From: a virus
Virus record (IMG/VR): IMGVR_UViG_3300021519_001273
Coordinates: 1-26,803 of that record
Direction: 5' to 3' (one strand)
Length of the DNA stretch: 26,803 nucleotides
Shown here: positions 15,930-22,199 of the stretch, in pieces
How the letters are laid out: every line of letters begins with the position of its first letter
Position numbering within the stretch: the stretch's first letter is position 1
Translations under genes and position numbers: made by a program
The notes under the pieces: generated by a model
Databases searched by the model: none
What the model saw: the letters and a program-made list of their open reading frames with translations, nothing else
Told to the model about the DNA's origin: nothing

Positions 15930-16821
15930 TGGCAGCTTATAAGGAGCAGTATTATAACTTAGAAGAACAAGAAATGCAGGATCTGATAGCTAAGGCTAAA
16001 GGTCGGAAGTCAGAAAGCACAACTGGAGCTTCTGCAGGTTTTTAATAACTTTTTAACTAAGTATACAACAATGTTATATCACGGAAAATACAACATCAAT
16101 GACTACGACATAAGAAGATTTATTTCTTTATTTATTAAAGATTCCTACGTAAGGTTTGCCCTTATGAAGAATCAACTTAATTCTGGTGGATACAAGCATG
16201 TAAACGAGTGCATTCGACGGAATAACTTACATGGCCAAGAGATATGGCGATGAAGAAGACGTACGTCAAACAGTTGATATGACATTTTTTCAATGCATTA
16301 CCAGATATCAAAGAAAAGATTCCGAAAAAGGACCAATTCCCTTCAGTGGATTTCTTTACAGTTATTTTTTCTATCTATTAAAAAAGAACGTAGATACACT
16401 TCTCATCGATCAGTTAGGAAGAAAAACATTCCCATTATTAGACGATGAAGCTAATGAGGATGATCAAGACAGTTCAGCACCGGGATTCAAAGCTCCCCCA
16501 CAAGAAAATGACATAGAAGATGCATTGGTTACAGAAGATGTAAATGAGCTATGGGTATTAGGGGAAACATGTGCAGCACCTTTTAATGAACTAACGGTTC
16601 AAGAGAGGCAACTTCTTAAATGGAGATATATCGACAATCTAAGGTCAAGCGAAATAAGCAAGAAGATAACAGAACATCCGAATACGGTTAGGGAACATTT
16701 ATCCAAGATAAGAGCAAAGATCAAGGATATTGTGATAAAATCTAATCTAGAAGATATTATGTATCTCTTCAAGGCAAAAGAAGGTAAAAATGAACCTGCA
16801 ATCAATGCAGAAATTGAATGA
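15929..16821 (+). CDS. Sigma-70-like transcription factor, needs two +1 frameshifts (16004, 16218)
   Basis: Joining 15929-16003, 16005-16217 and 16219-16821 gives 296 aa. The first part is a sigma-like helical opening, LIAKAKGGSQKAQLELLQVF, which becomes continuous only by shifting at 16004. The middle contains YDIRRFISLF and GITYMAKRYGDEEDVRQTV, joined by the second shift at 16218. Then come FSGFLYSYFFYLLKKNVD, LIDQLGRKTFPL and a region-4-type helix-turn-helix (221-268: LTVQERQLLKWRY...NTVREHLSKIRAKI). It probably directs host RNA polymerase to phage promoters. Its ATG overlaps the endonuclease stop. Double recoding would make its output especially sensitive to shift efficiency. Apart from this, the domain order looks normal for phage sigma-like proteins. 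Confidence 0.82.
16004..16007 (+). other. +1 recoding site GGT-CGGA (sigma-like gene, first)
   Basis: The zero frame reads AAA GGT CGG AAG and ends with TAA at 16043-16045. Skipping C gives GGT GGA AGT CAG AAA GCA, G-G-S-Q-K-A, the expected sigma-like turn, and runs open into the next segment. Confidence 0.82.
16218..16221 (+). other. +1 recoding site CGA-CGGA (sigma-like gene, second)
   Basis: The zero frame reads ATT CGA CGG AAT and stops with TGA at 16251-16253. Skipping C gives CGA GGA ATA ACT TAC ATG, R-G-I-T-Y-M, leading into the conserved RYGDEEDVRQTV block. Confidence 0.83.
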
Positions 16822-17305
16822 TCTTTTAGCAGAATTTATAGATCCACAAATTAAAGAAGTCATAGAAGCTTACGCATCTGGCAATAAGAATGGGGATTAT
16901 TTCATTACTATTCCAGATATGGATTCAATTGATCTCACGCTATCAGAGTTAAGCTCATTAGTTGCTAGAAGCTCCAATGTGTACGGTCGAGTAGCTCGCT
17001 TCGCAGGAATGGCTAGAGCTCAATACAAGCTCATTGAGGGCCGTTACAAGAAGGTCTACAAGGCCAATAGGGTGGGCAAGAACGAGGCTGAGAGAGAAGC
17101 TAACGCTCTTGAGGCAGCTGATAGTGAATACATGGCTCTGGTGACCTCTGAAGCCATCGTAAACCTAGCAGAGTCAATGGAGTCAGCTGCTAGAATCTCC
17201 TCGGAATCAACTAGAAAGCTCTTAGACAAAGCTCAATCTATGCAAATAGCATCCTCTAGGGAATCTAAAGGATATTACTCTGAATCTGACTTTAGCACCT
17301 ACTAG
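16790..17305 (+). CDS. Hypothetical helical protein, possible UvsY-like recombination mediator
   Basis: This 171-aa protein is mostly helical and rich in Ala, Ser, Glu and Arg. The segment SNVYGRVARFAGMARAQYKLIEGRYKKVYKANRVG is basic and could bind ssDNA. The pattern of a domain before it and a long helix after it is reminiscent of UvsY-type recombination mediators, but I would not assign that firmly. It overlaps the end of the sigma-like gene by 32 bases. The stretch 16980-17220 is richer in GC than its surroundings. RNase H and nucleases nearby fit a recombination and repair setting. Confidence 0.5.
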   Translation: MNLQSMQKLNDLLAEFIDPQIKEVIEAYASGNKNGDYFITIPDMDSIDLTLSELSSLVARSSNVYGRVARFAGMARAQYKLIEGRYKKVYKANRVGKNEAEREANALEAADSEYMALVTSEAIVNLAESMESAARISSESTRKLLDKAQSMQIASSRESKGYYSESDFSTY

Positions 17306-17313
17306 GAGAATCC

Positions 17314-17523
17314 ATGTATATTGCTCATTATAAATCCGTTCAAACTAAAGAAGAGTTTTATTCAGAGAAAAAGGGAGATTTAAATTTCCCAATGCAAGTA
17401 GAACTTTCTGGTCAAAGATTTCTTTTAAACTCTACTTATATTGCTAGCTCCCCTTCTCAAGAAGATAACATAGTGAAGATGGCAAAAAAATATAATATTA
17501 AATACAACGTTAAAATTAGCTAA
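17314..17523 (+). CDS. Small hypothetical protein, 69 aa
   Basis: This 69-aa product starts at ATG 17314 behind AGGAGAA. It has mixed charge and probably a small beta-rich fold (MQVELSGQRFLLNSTY). No motif or family was recognised. It lies between the helical gene and RNase H in the same tight operon. Confidence 0.6.
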   Translation: MYIAHYKSVQTKEEFYSEKKGDLNFPMQVELSGQRFLLNSTYIASSPSQEDNIVKMAKKYNIKYNVKIS

Positions 17524-17532
17524 GGTTGTTAA

Positions 17533-17976
17533 GTGATTATAGAAGTTTTTTGCGATGGAGCATCAAGAGGACAAGGGCAAAAAAAAATAGGAGAAGCTGC
17601 TTGCGCAACGACTATCTATAGAAATAGAAAAAAGATTGCACAGTTTGCTAGGGGTCTTGGCTCAAGGAGTAATAACGAAGCTGAATACGAAGCCGTAATA
17701 GCTGGTCTATTAATTTGTTCCATGGGTGATTTATTGAATCCTGTAATCTACACAGACTCAGCTGTGGTAGCTAATCAAATCAACGGAAAATGGAAATGCA
17801 GGAACGATTCCTTATTGCCCTTGTTAATGACCGTTGAAGATATAAGAGATGAATTTAATTTCAAAGTTGTACAAGTTGAAAGATCATTTGTATGGGAACC
17901 CGATGCTCTTGCTAATGAATTTTTAGATACTTTAGAAAAAAGAAAAACGCCCAAAACAAAAGATGATGTGATATAA
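17533..17976 (+). CDS. rnhA: Ribonuclease HI
   Basis: This 147-aa RNase H fold starts with GTG. The acidic residues are in place: D8 (CDGAS), E49 (NNEAEYEA), D75 (YTDSAVV) and D124 (WEPDALANEF), the last in the usual C-terminal position. It would degrade the RNA strand of RNA-DNA hybrids, removing primers made by the AEP primase. Length matches bacterial RNase HI (about 150 aa). Its end overlaps an extended -10 promoter for the next gene. Confidence 0.92.
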   Translation: MIIEVFCDGASRGQGQKKIGEAACATTIYRNRKKIAQFARGLGSRSNNEAEYEAVIAGLLICSMGDLLNPVIYTDSAVVANQINGKWKCRNDSLLPLLMTVEDIRDEFNFKVVQVERSFVWEPDALANEFLDTLEKRKTPKTKDDVI

Positions 17977-17977
17977 T
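17969..17977 (+). promoter_or_regulatory. Extended -10 promoter TGATATAAT, leaderless start
   Basis: TGATATAAT at 17969-17977 is an extended -10 element without a clear -35. The expected transcription start is about 17984, immediately before ATG 17985, so the kinase message may be leaderless. The motif lies in the last codons of rnhA, so chance is possible. Confidence 0.5.
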
Positions 17978-17984
17978 CTTGCTT

Positions 17985-18794
17985 ATGATTAACCAATACA
18001 TAAGACATCAAGACCACCCAATAATTATAGGGTTAGCCGGTAGAGCTGGAAGCGGTAAGACCTCAGTTGCTGAGAGTATTGTGCCAAAAGGGTCTCTGGA
18101 AACAAATAAGTACGGATTAAAATGGGATCACATCTTTTATGCGATTCCTCTTTATGAATTAGCATCTGCTAAAAAACTCATACAAGGGAATAATGAAGCA
18201 TCTAGAAGAATGTATGCAATTCATGAGGTTCTATATGAAATATTTGGAGGATCTCCAATAGGCAATGTTCCACACTACCAGGATTTAACTAAAATGGTAG
18301 AGCAAGTGTTCTCTATGCCAATAGAGCCAGAGGGCATTAAGCCTAGATCCTTCCTTCAAAAAGCTGGAGACATATGTAGGGACTTTGATCCTAATTGTTT
18401 CGTTAATTGGGGAATAAGAAAAAGCTATCAAATATATAAATCAAACATCAAGTCGTTTTTTGCTGAATCTAAAGATAATGAAGATGCATTAGTCCCACAA
18501 GTAGTAATTCTTGTATCCGATGTTCGCTTTGTAAATGAAGCAGAAGCTATTCTCAAGCAACCAAACGGAATAGTTATTTGTTTTGATGCTTCTCAAGAAA
18601 CATTAGACGAAAGATTAATGAAAAGAGATGGTAGACTTATGGATGAAGCTCAAGCTTCTCACAAGTCAGAACAATATATTGAAGAGATAAAGAAGATAGC
18701 TACACTGGTAATCAACACCGATAATATGAACGTTGAACAACAAACACTCGAAACACTAAAGCAAATAGGAATTAAAGAGGAAGTAAATGCCTAA
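17985..18794 (+). CDS. Deoxynucleoside monophosphate kinase-like P-loop protein
   Basis: ATG 17985 gives 269 aa; an upstream in-frame TTG is weaker. The P-loop is GLAGRAGSGKT (about 16-26). The later block SDVRFVNEAEA (about 178-188) is a hallmark of phage dNMP kinases related to T4 gp1, and a lid-like segment (LDERLMKRDGRL) follows. It would phosphorylate dNMPs to dNDPs, supplying the phage polymerase. It overlaps the next small gene by 8 bases. The base preference cannot be told from sequence. Confidence 0.82.
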   Translation: MINQYIRHQDHPIIIGLAGRAGSGKTSVAESIVPKGSLETNKYGLKWDHIFYAIPLYELASAKKLIQGNNEASRRMYAIHEVLYEIFGGSPIGNVPHYQDLTKMVEQVFSMPIEPEGIKPRSFLQKAGDICRDFDPNCFVNWGIRKSYQIYKSNIKSFFAESKDNEDALVPQVVILVSDVRFVNEAEAILKQPNGIVICFDASQETLDERLMKRDGRLMDEAQASHKSEQYIEEIKKIATLVINTDNMNVEQQTLETLKQIGIKEEVNA

Positions 18795-19107
18795 GATATC
18801 AAAATCAGCCCAGGAGCAATCCACAGACGCACCACTAGACCAGGCAGTGAGTGCATTGGCCGGAGAGGTTACTATCAGTACGAACCCCGTTTTTATATGC
18901 GGAGTTAATAGAAAGGTTAATATAGGAAATTTTGAGAACGTTGACGTTTACGCAGCGATCTCCCTACCCCTTTCTGAAATGTCTTTAGATGATAAGGAAG
19001 CCCTATCGGAAGCTGTAAAAGAAGCAGCTGCCTATGGATTCGGTCTTGTTTCTAGAGAAACTGGCGAAAGATATCAGCTAATTAAAGATACACAACAAGC
19101 TAAATAA
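18787..19107 (+). CDS. Hypothetical protein, 106 aa
   Basis: This 106-aa protein has a beta-rich central region (VFICGVNRKVNIGNFENVDVYAAISLPL) preceded by a flexible Ser/Gln/Ala-rich N-terminus and followed by an acidic helix. The NIGNFENVDVYA motif appears, in my memory, in other phage orphans, but I cannot name its function. It ends the long replication and metabolism operon before a promoter at 19110. Confidence 0.6.
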   Translation: MPKISKSAQEQSTDAPLDQAVSALAGEVTISTNPVFICGVNRKVNIGNFENVDVYAAISLPLSEMSLDDKEALSEAVKEAAAYGFGLVSRETGERYQLIKDTQQAK

Positions 19108-19109
19108 TT

Positions 19110-19138
19110 TTGTCAAAAAACTTGCATATTTAAATAAT
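19110..19138 (+). promoter_or_regulatory. Sigma70-like promoter for the small basic-protein cluster
   Basis: TTGTCA (19110-19115), a 17-base spacer and AATAAT (19133-19138), both five of six to consensus. It opens a new transcription unit after the 18787 gene. Confidence 0.6.
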
Positions 19139-19146
19139 ATGATATA

Positions 19147-19156
19147 GACTATAGTC
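19147..19156 (+). promoter_or_regulatory. Palindrome GACTATAGTC, possible operator
   Basis: A perfect 10-base palindrome lies directly after the predicted transcription start of the 19110 promoter, a typical place for repressor binding. No repressor gene is identified. Confidence 0.35.
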
Positions 19157-19195
19157 TGAATTAATTCAAAATAAAGTTAACTAAACGAGGTAATC

Positions 19196-19501
19196 ATGAT
19201 TAAGAAATTAGCAAAGAAAGTAACTGGTCTTCTTTTAAAGTTTAAGAAGAGCAAACCTTCAAATGTACAGGATTCAGTTATTAATTCAATAATTGATACA
19301 GTAGTTGAAGATGTCCAGGAAATTGCAGAAGTAGCAGATGTTGCAGCTGAAAAAGTTGTCAAGACTGCTGTTGAAGAGGGCAAAAAAGTAGTTGATGAAG
19401 CTAAAAAGAAGGCTCCTAAACCAGCTGCTAAGAAGCCCGCAGCATCTGCACCAGTTAAGGGATCGCAGAATCCAAAAGGCAGACCTAAGAAGTCAATGTA
19501 A
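19196..19501 (+). CDS. Small Lys/Ala-rich protein with histone-H1-like tail, 101 aa
   Basis: This 101-aa protein has a basic amphipathic start (MIKKLAKKVTGLLLKFKK), an acidic helix in the middle and a Lys/Ala/Pro-rich tail (KKAPKPAAKKPAASAP) ending in KGRPKKS, an AT-hook-like core. It resembles bacterial H1-like or nucleoid proteins in composition. DNA binding or packaging in the virion or host nucleoid is plausible. It starts with CGAGG upstream of the ATG and ends just before a strong terminator, so it is a one-gene unit. Confidence 0.65.
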   Translation: MIKKLAKKVTGLLLKFKKSKPSNVQDSVINSIIDTVVEDVQEIAEVADVAAEKVVKTAVEEGKKVVDEAKKKAPKPAAKKPAASAPVKGSQNPKGRPKKSM

Positions 19502-19517
19502 GTTATTCCAAATAAAG

Positions 19518-19554
19518 TTCCCCTTATATTCTATATATAGGGGGAATTTTTTTG
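19518..19554 (+). terminator. Factor-independent terminator
   Basis: Stem TTCCCCTTATAT (19518-19529) / ATATAGGGGGAA (19535-19546), 12 bp with one G-U pair, five-base loop, then a run of seven T (19547-19553). It ends the 19196 unit. Confidence 0.88.
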
Positions 19555-19604
19555 TTTTTACATTACTATACTTAGATGTCTAGCAGTATATTTTTGGGAT
19601 TTTT

Positions 19605-19766
19605 ATGGCTAAGAAAAAAGAACTTTTTATAGGTGGTTTCCCAAAAATGGGAACTACTAATTTTAGAGGAATTTTACAGCCTACTCCTAAAGTTACTAAA
19701 ACGAGTATAACCAAATTTAAAGGAAAAAAAACAAATGGCAGCAAAAAAAGTATCAACAAAAAGTGA
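19605..19766 (+). CDS. Small Lys-rich protein, 53 aa
   Basis: ATG 19605 to TGA 19766 encodes 53 aa with about a quarter lysine (MAKKKELFIGGFPKMG..., ending in KKSINKK). It has no membrane segment and no known fold. It overlaps the next gene by 32 bases in another frame. It belongs to the run of small basic genes and may be a DNA-binding or virion-internal peptide. Confidence 0.55.
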   Translation: MAKKKELFIGGFPKMGTTNFRGILQPTPKVTKTSITKFKGKKTNGSKKSINKK

Positions 19767-19896
19767 TTCAAGCAAGAATCCTAATAAAGACTTCCAAACA
19801 GGTATGCTATGGCTGAACATAAATCCTGAACCAAAAAAAGGTTCTGGAGTTTCTAAAAAAACATCTGTTCCAAAAAAAGCTTCTAAGAAGAAGTAA
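19735..19896 (+). CDS. Small Lys-rich protein, 53 aa
   Basis: ATG 19735 follows AAAGGA and encodes 53 aa, with a Lys/Ser-rich start, a central QTGMLWLNINPEPKKG and a Lys-rich end. The central WLNINP looks like a short structured element between basic tails. It overlaps the previous gene. Function unknown. Confidence 0.5.
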   Translation: MAAKKVSTKSDSSKNPNKDFQTGMLWLNINPEPKKGSGVSKKTSVPKKASKKK

Positions 19897-19902
19897 TCCC
19901 TA

Positions 19903-20136
19903 GTGGATTCCGCAATTTTAGTTTCTTTAATAGCTGCAATTGGCGCTATATTAGCTGCCTTGGTACAAAAGGGAAGAAAAGAAAATAAAGACGACCATAA
20001 TGTCGTTGCAAGTTTGCTTGTAAATGTTAAAGATGATATTATACATTTACATAAAAAAATTGATCATTTAGATGATCAAGTTGACAAGGTCGACGATAAG
20101 ATAGATGTACATCTCAAATCTCATCGTGGAAAATAA
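19903..20136 (+). CDS. Small membrane protein with coiled coil, holin-like
   Basis: GTG 19903 gives 77 aa. Residues 3-21 (SAILVSLIAAIGAILAALV) are one hydrophobic helix, followed by a basic patch and a long charged helix with heptad spacing of I/L/V (DDIIHLHKKIDHLDDQVDKVDDKID). One membrane anchor plus a cytoplasmic coiled coil recalls phage holin-like or DUF2746-type proteins. The lysis peptidase lies 5 kb away, so a lysis role is possible, not shown. Confidence 0.6.
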   Translation: MDSAILVSLIAAIGAILAALVQKGRKENKDDHNVVASLLVNVKDDIIHLHKKIDHLDDQVDKVDDKIDVHLKSHRGK

Positions 20137-20165
20137 TACTAGTATTAATACAAGGAGAAAATAAA

Positions 20166-20387
20166 ATGGCAAAGAAAATGTCAGCAAAAGGTGGAAAAGG
20201 TCTTTCAGCACCGGATCCAACCGCAAGCGCAGGTCAAGCAAAGATGGGCGTTCGTCCTATCAAGAATATCAAAGGCAAGAACATTGAAAAGAAGGGCCCA
20301 TCAGCCCCTAAGCCAGCAGCATCTGCTGGTCAAATGAGCATTGCAAAGCGCCCAATTAAGAATACCAAGGGCAAGATTATCGGTTAA
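20166..20387 (+). CDS. Small Lys/Ala-rich protein with internal duplication, 73 aa
   Basis: ATG 20166 has an AAGGAG ribosome site. The 73-aa basic product consists of a short leader and two copies of a 29-residue unit (12-40 and 44-72), both with the pattern G.SAP.P.ASAGQ.....RPIKN.KGK.I and 19 of 29 positions identical. The two copies have drifted at the DNA level, so this is an old duplication. The repeats are rich in G, P, A and K and probably flexible. Function unknown. It sits before a terminator. Confidence 0.7.
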   Translation: MAKKMSAKGGKGLSAPDPTASAGQAKMGVRPIKNIKGKNIEKKGPSAPKPAASAGQMSIAKRPIKNTKGKIIG

Positions 20388-20397
20388 TAGCATTTGT

Positions 20398-20405
20398 GCT
20401 ATAAT
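20398..20405 (+). promoter_or_regulatory. Possible extended -10 (TGCTATAAT)
   Basis: TGCTATAAT lies in the short gap after the 20166 gene, without a convincing -35. If real, transcription would start near 20412, just before the hairpin at 20421, making it a possible attenuated leader for the 20474 gene. Confidence 0.35.
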
Positions 20406-20420
20406 ATAAAATGTGGGTGA

Positions 20421-20458
20421 GGGTGGTACTATGATGGTATCACCCTTACTTATTTACT
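20421..20458 (+). terminator. Terminator or leader hairpin
   Basis: Stem GGGTGGTAC (20421-20429) / GTATCACCC (20437-20445), 9 bp with one G-U pair and a seven-base loop, then TTACTTATTTACTTT. It probably ends the 20166 unit. Confidence 0.72.
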
Positions 20459-20473
20459 TTGGAAGGAATTAAA

Positions 20474-20671
20474 ATGGCAGAGAAAAAAAATTGGATCCAG
20501 GGAGCAATCAAACGCCCAGGAGCATTTACTGCTAAAGCCAAAAAAGCTAATAAATCCGTAGCTGGCATGGCGTCAGCAGTTACAAAAAATCCATCAAAAT
20601 ATAGTAAGTTAACCGTACAGCAAGCAAATCTTGCTAAGACTCTTAAAAAAATCAATAAAAAAGGAAAATAA
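20474..20671 (+). CDS. Small basic protein, 65 aa, WIQGAIKRPGAF motif
   Basis: I choose ATG 20474 (GGAAGGAATTAAA upstream) over TTG 20459. The 65-aa product is lysine-rich. It opens with KKNWIQGAIKRPGAFTAKAKKA and ends in NLAKTLKKINKKGK. A W-I-Q..A-I-K-x-P-G-A start with an 'LAKTLKK' end is a pattern I associate with small proteins in other phages, of unknown role. It is part of the basic-protein run. Confidence 0.6.
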   Translation: MAEKKNWIQGAIKRPGAFTAKAKKANKSVAGMASAVTKNPSKYSKLTVQQANLAKTLKKINKKGK

Positions 20672-20672
20672 A

Positions 20673-20879
20673 ATGGCTTTCATGAAGAAGAACACAGCTA
20701 AAGTTACAGCTAAAAATGTAAATAAAGTTGATAATACACTGCGTAACGCAGGTAAGAAAAAAGTCGACAATACAACAGACGGTGCAAAGTCAGTTCCAGA
20801 TGTAAAAAAATGGACCGCATCAAAATCAAAACCTGAAACATTTTCTTCAAATAAGAAGATGAAGAAGCCTAGTAAGTAA
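20673..20879 (+). CDS. Small Lys-rich protein, 68 aa
   Basis: ATG 20673 follows AAAGGAAAATAAA, one base after the previous stop. The 68-aa product is basic and low in hydrophobics, with a Lys/Asn/Asp/Thr-rich core. It is likely disordered. No family recognised. It is cotranscribed with its neighbours. Confidence 0.55.
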   Translation: MAFMKKNTAKVTAKNVNKVDNTLRNAGKKKVDNTTDGAKSVPDVKKWTASKSKPETFSSNKKMKKPSK

Positions 20880-20890
20880 GAGGTATTATA

Positions 20891-21010
20891 ATGAAAGCTA
20901 AAAAAGCATCAAGTTCTTTGGCCAAAAAGGCGGCAAAGGGTTTAAAAGCAATTCCGGCAGCTCAAAAAAAACTTCCACCATTCCTTCGAATGGGAGTAAA
21001 GAAAAAGTAA
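20891..21010 (+). CDS. Small Lys/Ala-rich peptide, 39 aa
   Basis: ATG 20891 to TAA 21010 encodes 39 aa (MKAKKASSSLAKKAAKG..., ending in RMGVKKK). Composition resembles a cationic amphipathic helix. AGGTATTATA lies upstream. It is supported mainly by its position in a run of similar genes and by its typical start. Confidence 0.45.
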   Translation: MKAKKASSSLAKKAAKGLKAIPAAQKKLPPFLRMGVKKK

Positions 21011-21068
21011 AATTGGCATACGGTAAGAAGTATTTTGGAACTTACCAAAGTTAATATAAGGAAATATT

Positions 21069-21374
21069 ATGACAAAATCACCAGCGTGGCAAACAAAAGC
21101 AGGAAAAAACCCTAAAGGTGGATTAAACGCCAAGGGTAGAGCTTCCGCTAAAAAAGAGGGTATGAATCTTAAGGCTCCAGTAAAAGCTGGAGACAACCCA
21201 AGACGTGCATCATTTTTAGCTAGAATGGGCGGAATGCCAGGTCCAGAAAAAGATAAAAACGGCAAACCCACAAGATTGTTACTATCATTGAATGCTTGGG
21301 GTGCCAGTTCAAAAGAAGACGCTAAGAAAAAAGCTGCTGGTATCTCAAAGAGAAATAATTCAAAAGGTAAATAA
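21069..21374 (+). CDS. Small basic phage protein, DUF6321-like, 101 aa
   Basis: This 101-aa protein has AWQTKAGKNPKGGLNAKGRASA near the start, NPRRASFLARMGGMPGP in the middle and a GKPTRLLLSLNAWG block near the end. This matches a conserved small protein of many tailed phages that I know as DUF6321-like. It is basic, without cysteines. Its role is not established; abundance and basicity suggest binding nucleic acid or a virion role. AAGGAAATATT precedes the ATG. Confidence 0.7.
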   Translation: MTKSPAWQTKAGKNPKGGLNAKGRASAKKEGMNLKAPVKAGDNPRRASFLARMGGMPGPEKDKNGKPTRLLLSLNAWGASSKEDAKKKAAGISKRNNSKGK

Positions 21375-21375
21375 A

Positions 21376-21537
21376 ATGGCAAAAGATAAACAAGTTTGGG
21401 ATACTCCAAATCCTAAATCAAAATCAAAAAAACTTGCACCTAAAGCAAAAGCTTCGGCTAAAGCAATGGCGAAAGCTGCAGGAAGACCATATCCAAATCT
21501 TATAGACAATATGAGAGCAACAAAAAAGAAGAAGTAG
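21376..21537 (+). CDS. Small Lys/Ala-rich protein, 53 aa
   Basis: ATG 21376 lies one base after the previous stop, with AAAGGTAAATAAA upstream. The 53-aa product alternates Lys and Ala and ends in AAGRPYPNLIDNMRATKKKK. The final PYPNLIDNMRA looks like a short ordered motif. Its TAG is followed at once by the next ATG. Function unknown. Confidence 0.55.
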   Translation: MAKDKQVWDTPNPKSKSKKLAPKAKASAKAMAKAAGRPYPNLIDNMRATKKKK

Positions 21538-21759
21538 ATGTCAAAAGAGACAGGCGATTCCTTCAGTGGCTTTATGCCAATGATAGATCAAATACAAATA
21601 ACAAAAGAAGCAACAATGCTTAACACAGAAGGTGAGCTCGTAAAAGCGCATACATTTAACGTTAAGGCAAGAGATGGATCAGATTACGTTTTCAGTATTG
21701 ATAACTACGATCTGATGCGTCTTTCTTTTTTGATAATGAAAGTTTTAAACCAGGATTAA
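21538..21759 (+). CDS. Small hypothetical protein, 73 aa
   Basis: This 73-aa, slightly acidic protein differs from the basic run before it. It has beta-rich segments (IDQIQITKEATMLNTEG, HTFNVKARDGSDYVFSID) and a final helix. It could be a small virion or regulatory protein. No family recognised. Confidence 0.6.
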   Translation: MSKETGDSFSGFMPMIDQIQITKEATMLNTEGELVKAHTFNVKARDGSDYVFSIDNYDLMRLSFLIMKVLNQD

Positions 21760-21760
21760 C

Positions 21761-21826
21761 ATGCAATATGTAACGTTCTTCACACTTGTTGTTATGATGT
21801 ACGTTTCTTTTCTTTGGAAAAAGTAA
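21761..21826 (+). CDS. Tiny membrane peptide, 21 aa (tentative)
   Basis: ATG 21761 to TAA 21826 encodes 21 aa: a hydrophobic segment (VTFFTLVVMMYVSFLW) with a KK end, one membrane span. CCAGGATTAAC provides a weak ribosome site. Its stop is directly next to the tRNA 3' end. It is too short to be certain. Confidence 0.4.
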   Translation: MQYVTFFTLVVMMYVSFLWKK

Positions 21827-21921
21827 TGGCGGAGAGGGTGGGATTCGAACCCACGGAAGGCTTTTAAGACCTTCAACATCTTAGCAGGATGCCCCATTCG
21901 ACCTAGCTCTGGCACCTCTCC
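21827..21921 (-). tRNA. tRNA-Ser(GCU)
   Basis: On the minus strand GGAGAGG pairs with CCTCTCC for the acceptor stem; a discriminator G and encoded CCA follow. The anticodon stem GCATC/GATGT holds a standard seven-base loop CTGCTAA, so the anticodon is GCU, reading AGC and AGU. The long variable arm GAAGG...CCTTC is typical of tRNA-Ser, and the T arm GTGGG/CCCAC is intact. It is on the strand opposite to its neighbours. The loop is seven bases, so this is not a four-base-decoding tRNA. Confidence 0.96.
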
Positions 21922-21962
21922 CTGTGTTATAATTGTACCACAATATAACAGAAGAGAGACAT

Positions 21963-22199
21963 ATGAGCGAAACAGTTTGGACTTGGCTCCTATTTCTAAT
22001 GGAAATAGTTGGAGTAAGTGGATCATATTTGATCGGGAATAAAAAGTGGCAGGGACACCTTGTAGTAGCTCTTCATTCATTTCCTTGGTTTATATATTCT
22101 ATAGTATTTAATAAACCGGGGTTTATAGCCATGTGGGCCATGTGGCAGTATGTTCATATTCGTAATATGTTTAAATGGAGAAGTGAAAGTGTCAAATAA
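21963..22199 (+). CDS. Small multi-span membrane protein, 78 aa
   Basis: ATG 21963 (with AGAAGAGAG upstream) encodes 78 aa with two to three hydrophobic helices: VWTWLLFLMEIVGVSGSYL, LVVALHSFPWFIYSIVF and PGFIAMWAMWQY. A conserved-looking IGNKKW after helix 1 and HIRNMFKW at the end are a pattern seen in small phage membrane proteins with distant PnuC-like resemblance. It overlaps the glycosyltransferase start by 11 bases. It could be a transport or membrane-anchoring factor for the sugar genes. Confidence 0.65.
   Translation: MSETVWTWLLFLMEIVGVSGSYLIGNKKWQGHLVVALHSFPWFIYSIVFNKPGFIAMWAMWQYVHIRNMFKWRSESVK

Noticed and set aside
20942-21409. 155-aa open frame on the minus strand
   Set aside because: It lies opposite the small basic genes, whose Lys/Ala-rich codons rarely give antisense stops. 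It has no ribosome site and no plausible protein character.
21827-21921. tRNA as a four-base suppressor that explains the frameshifts
   Set aside because: The anticodon loop is seven bases with GCU and all arms are normal, so it is an ordinary tRNA-Ser.
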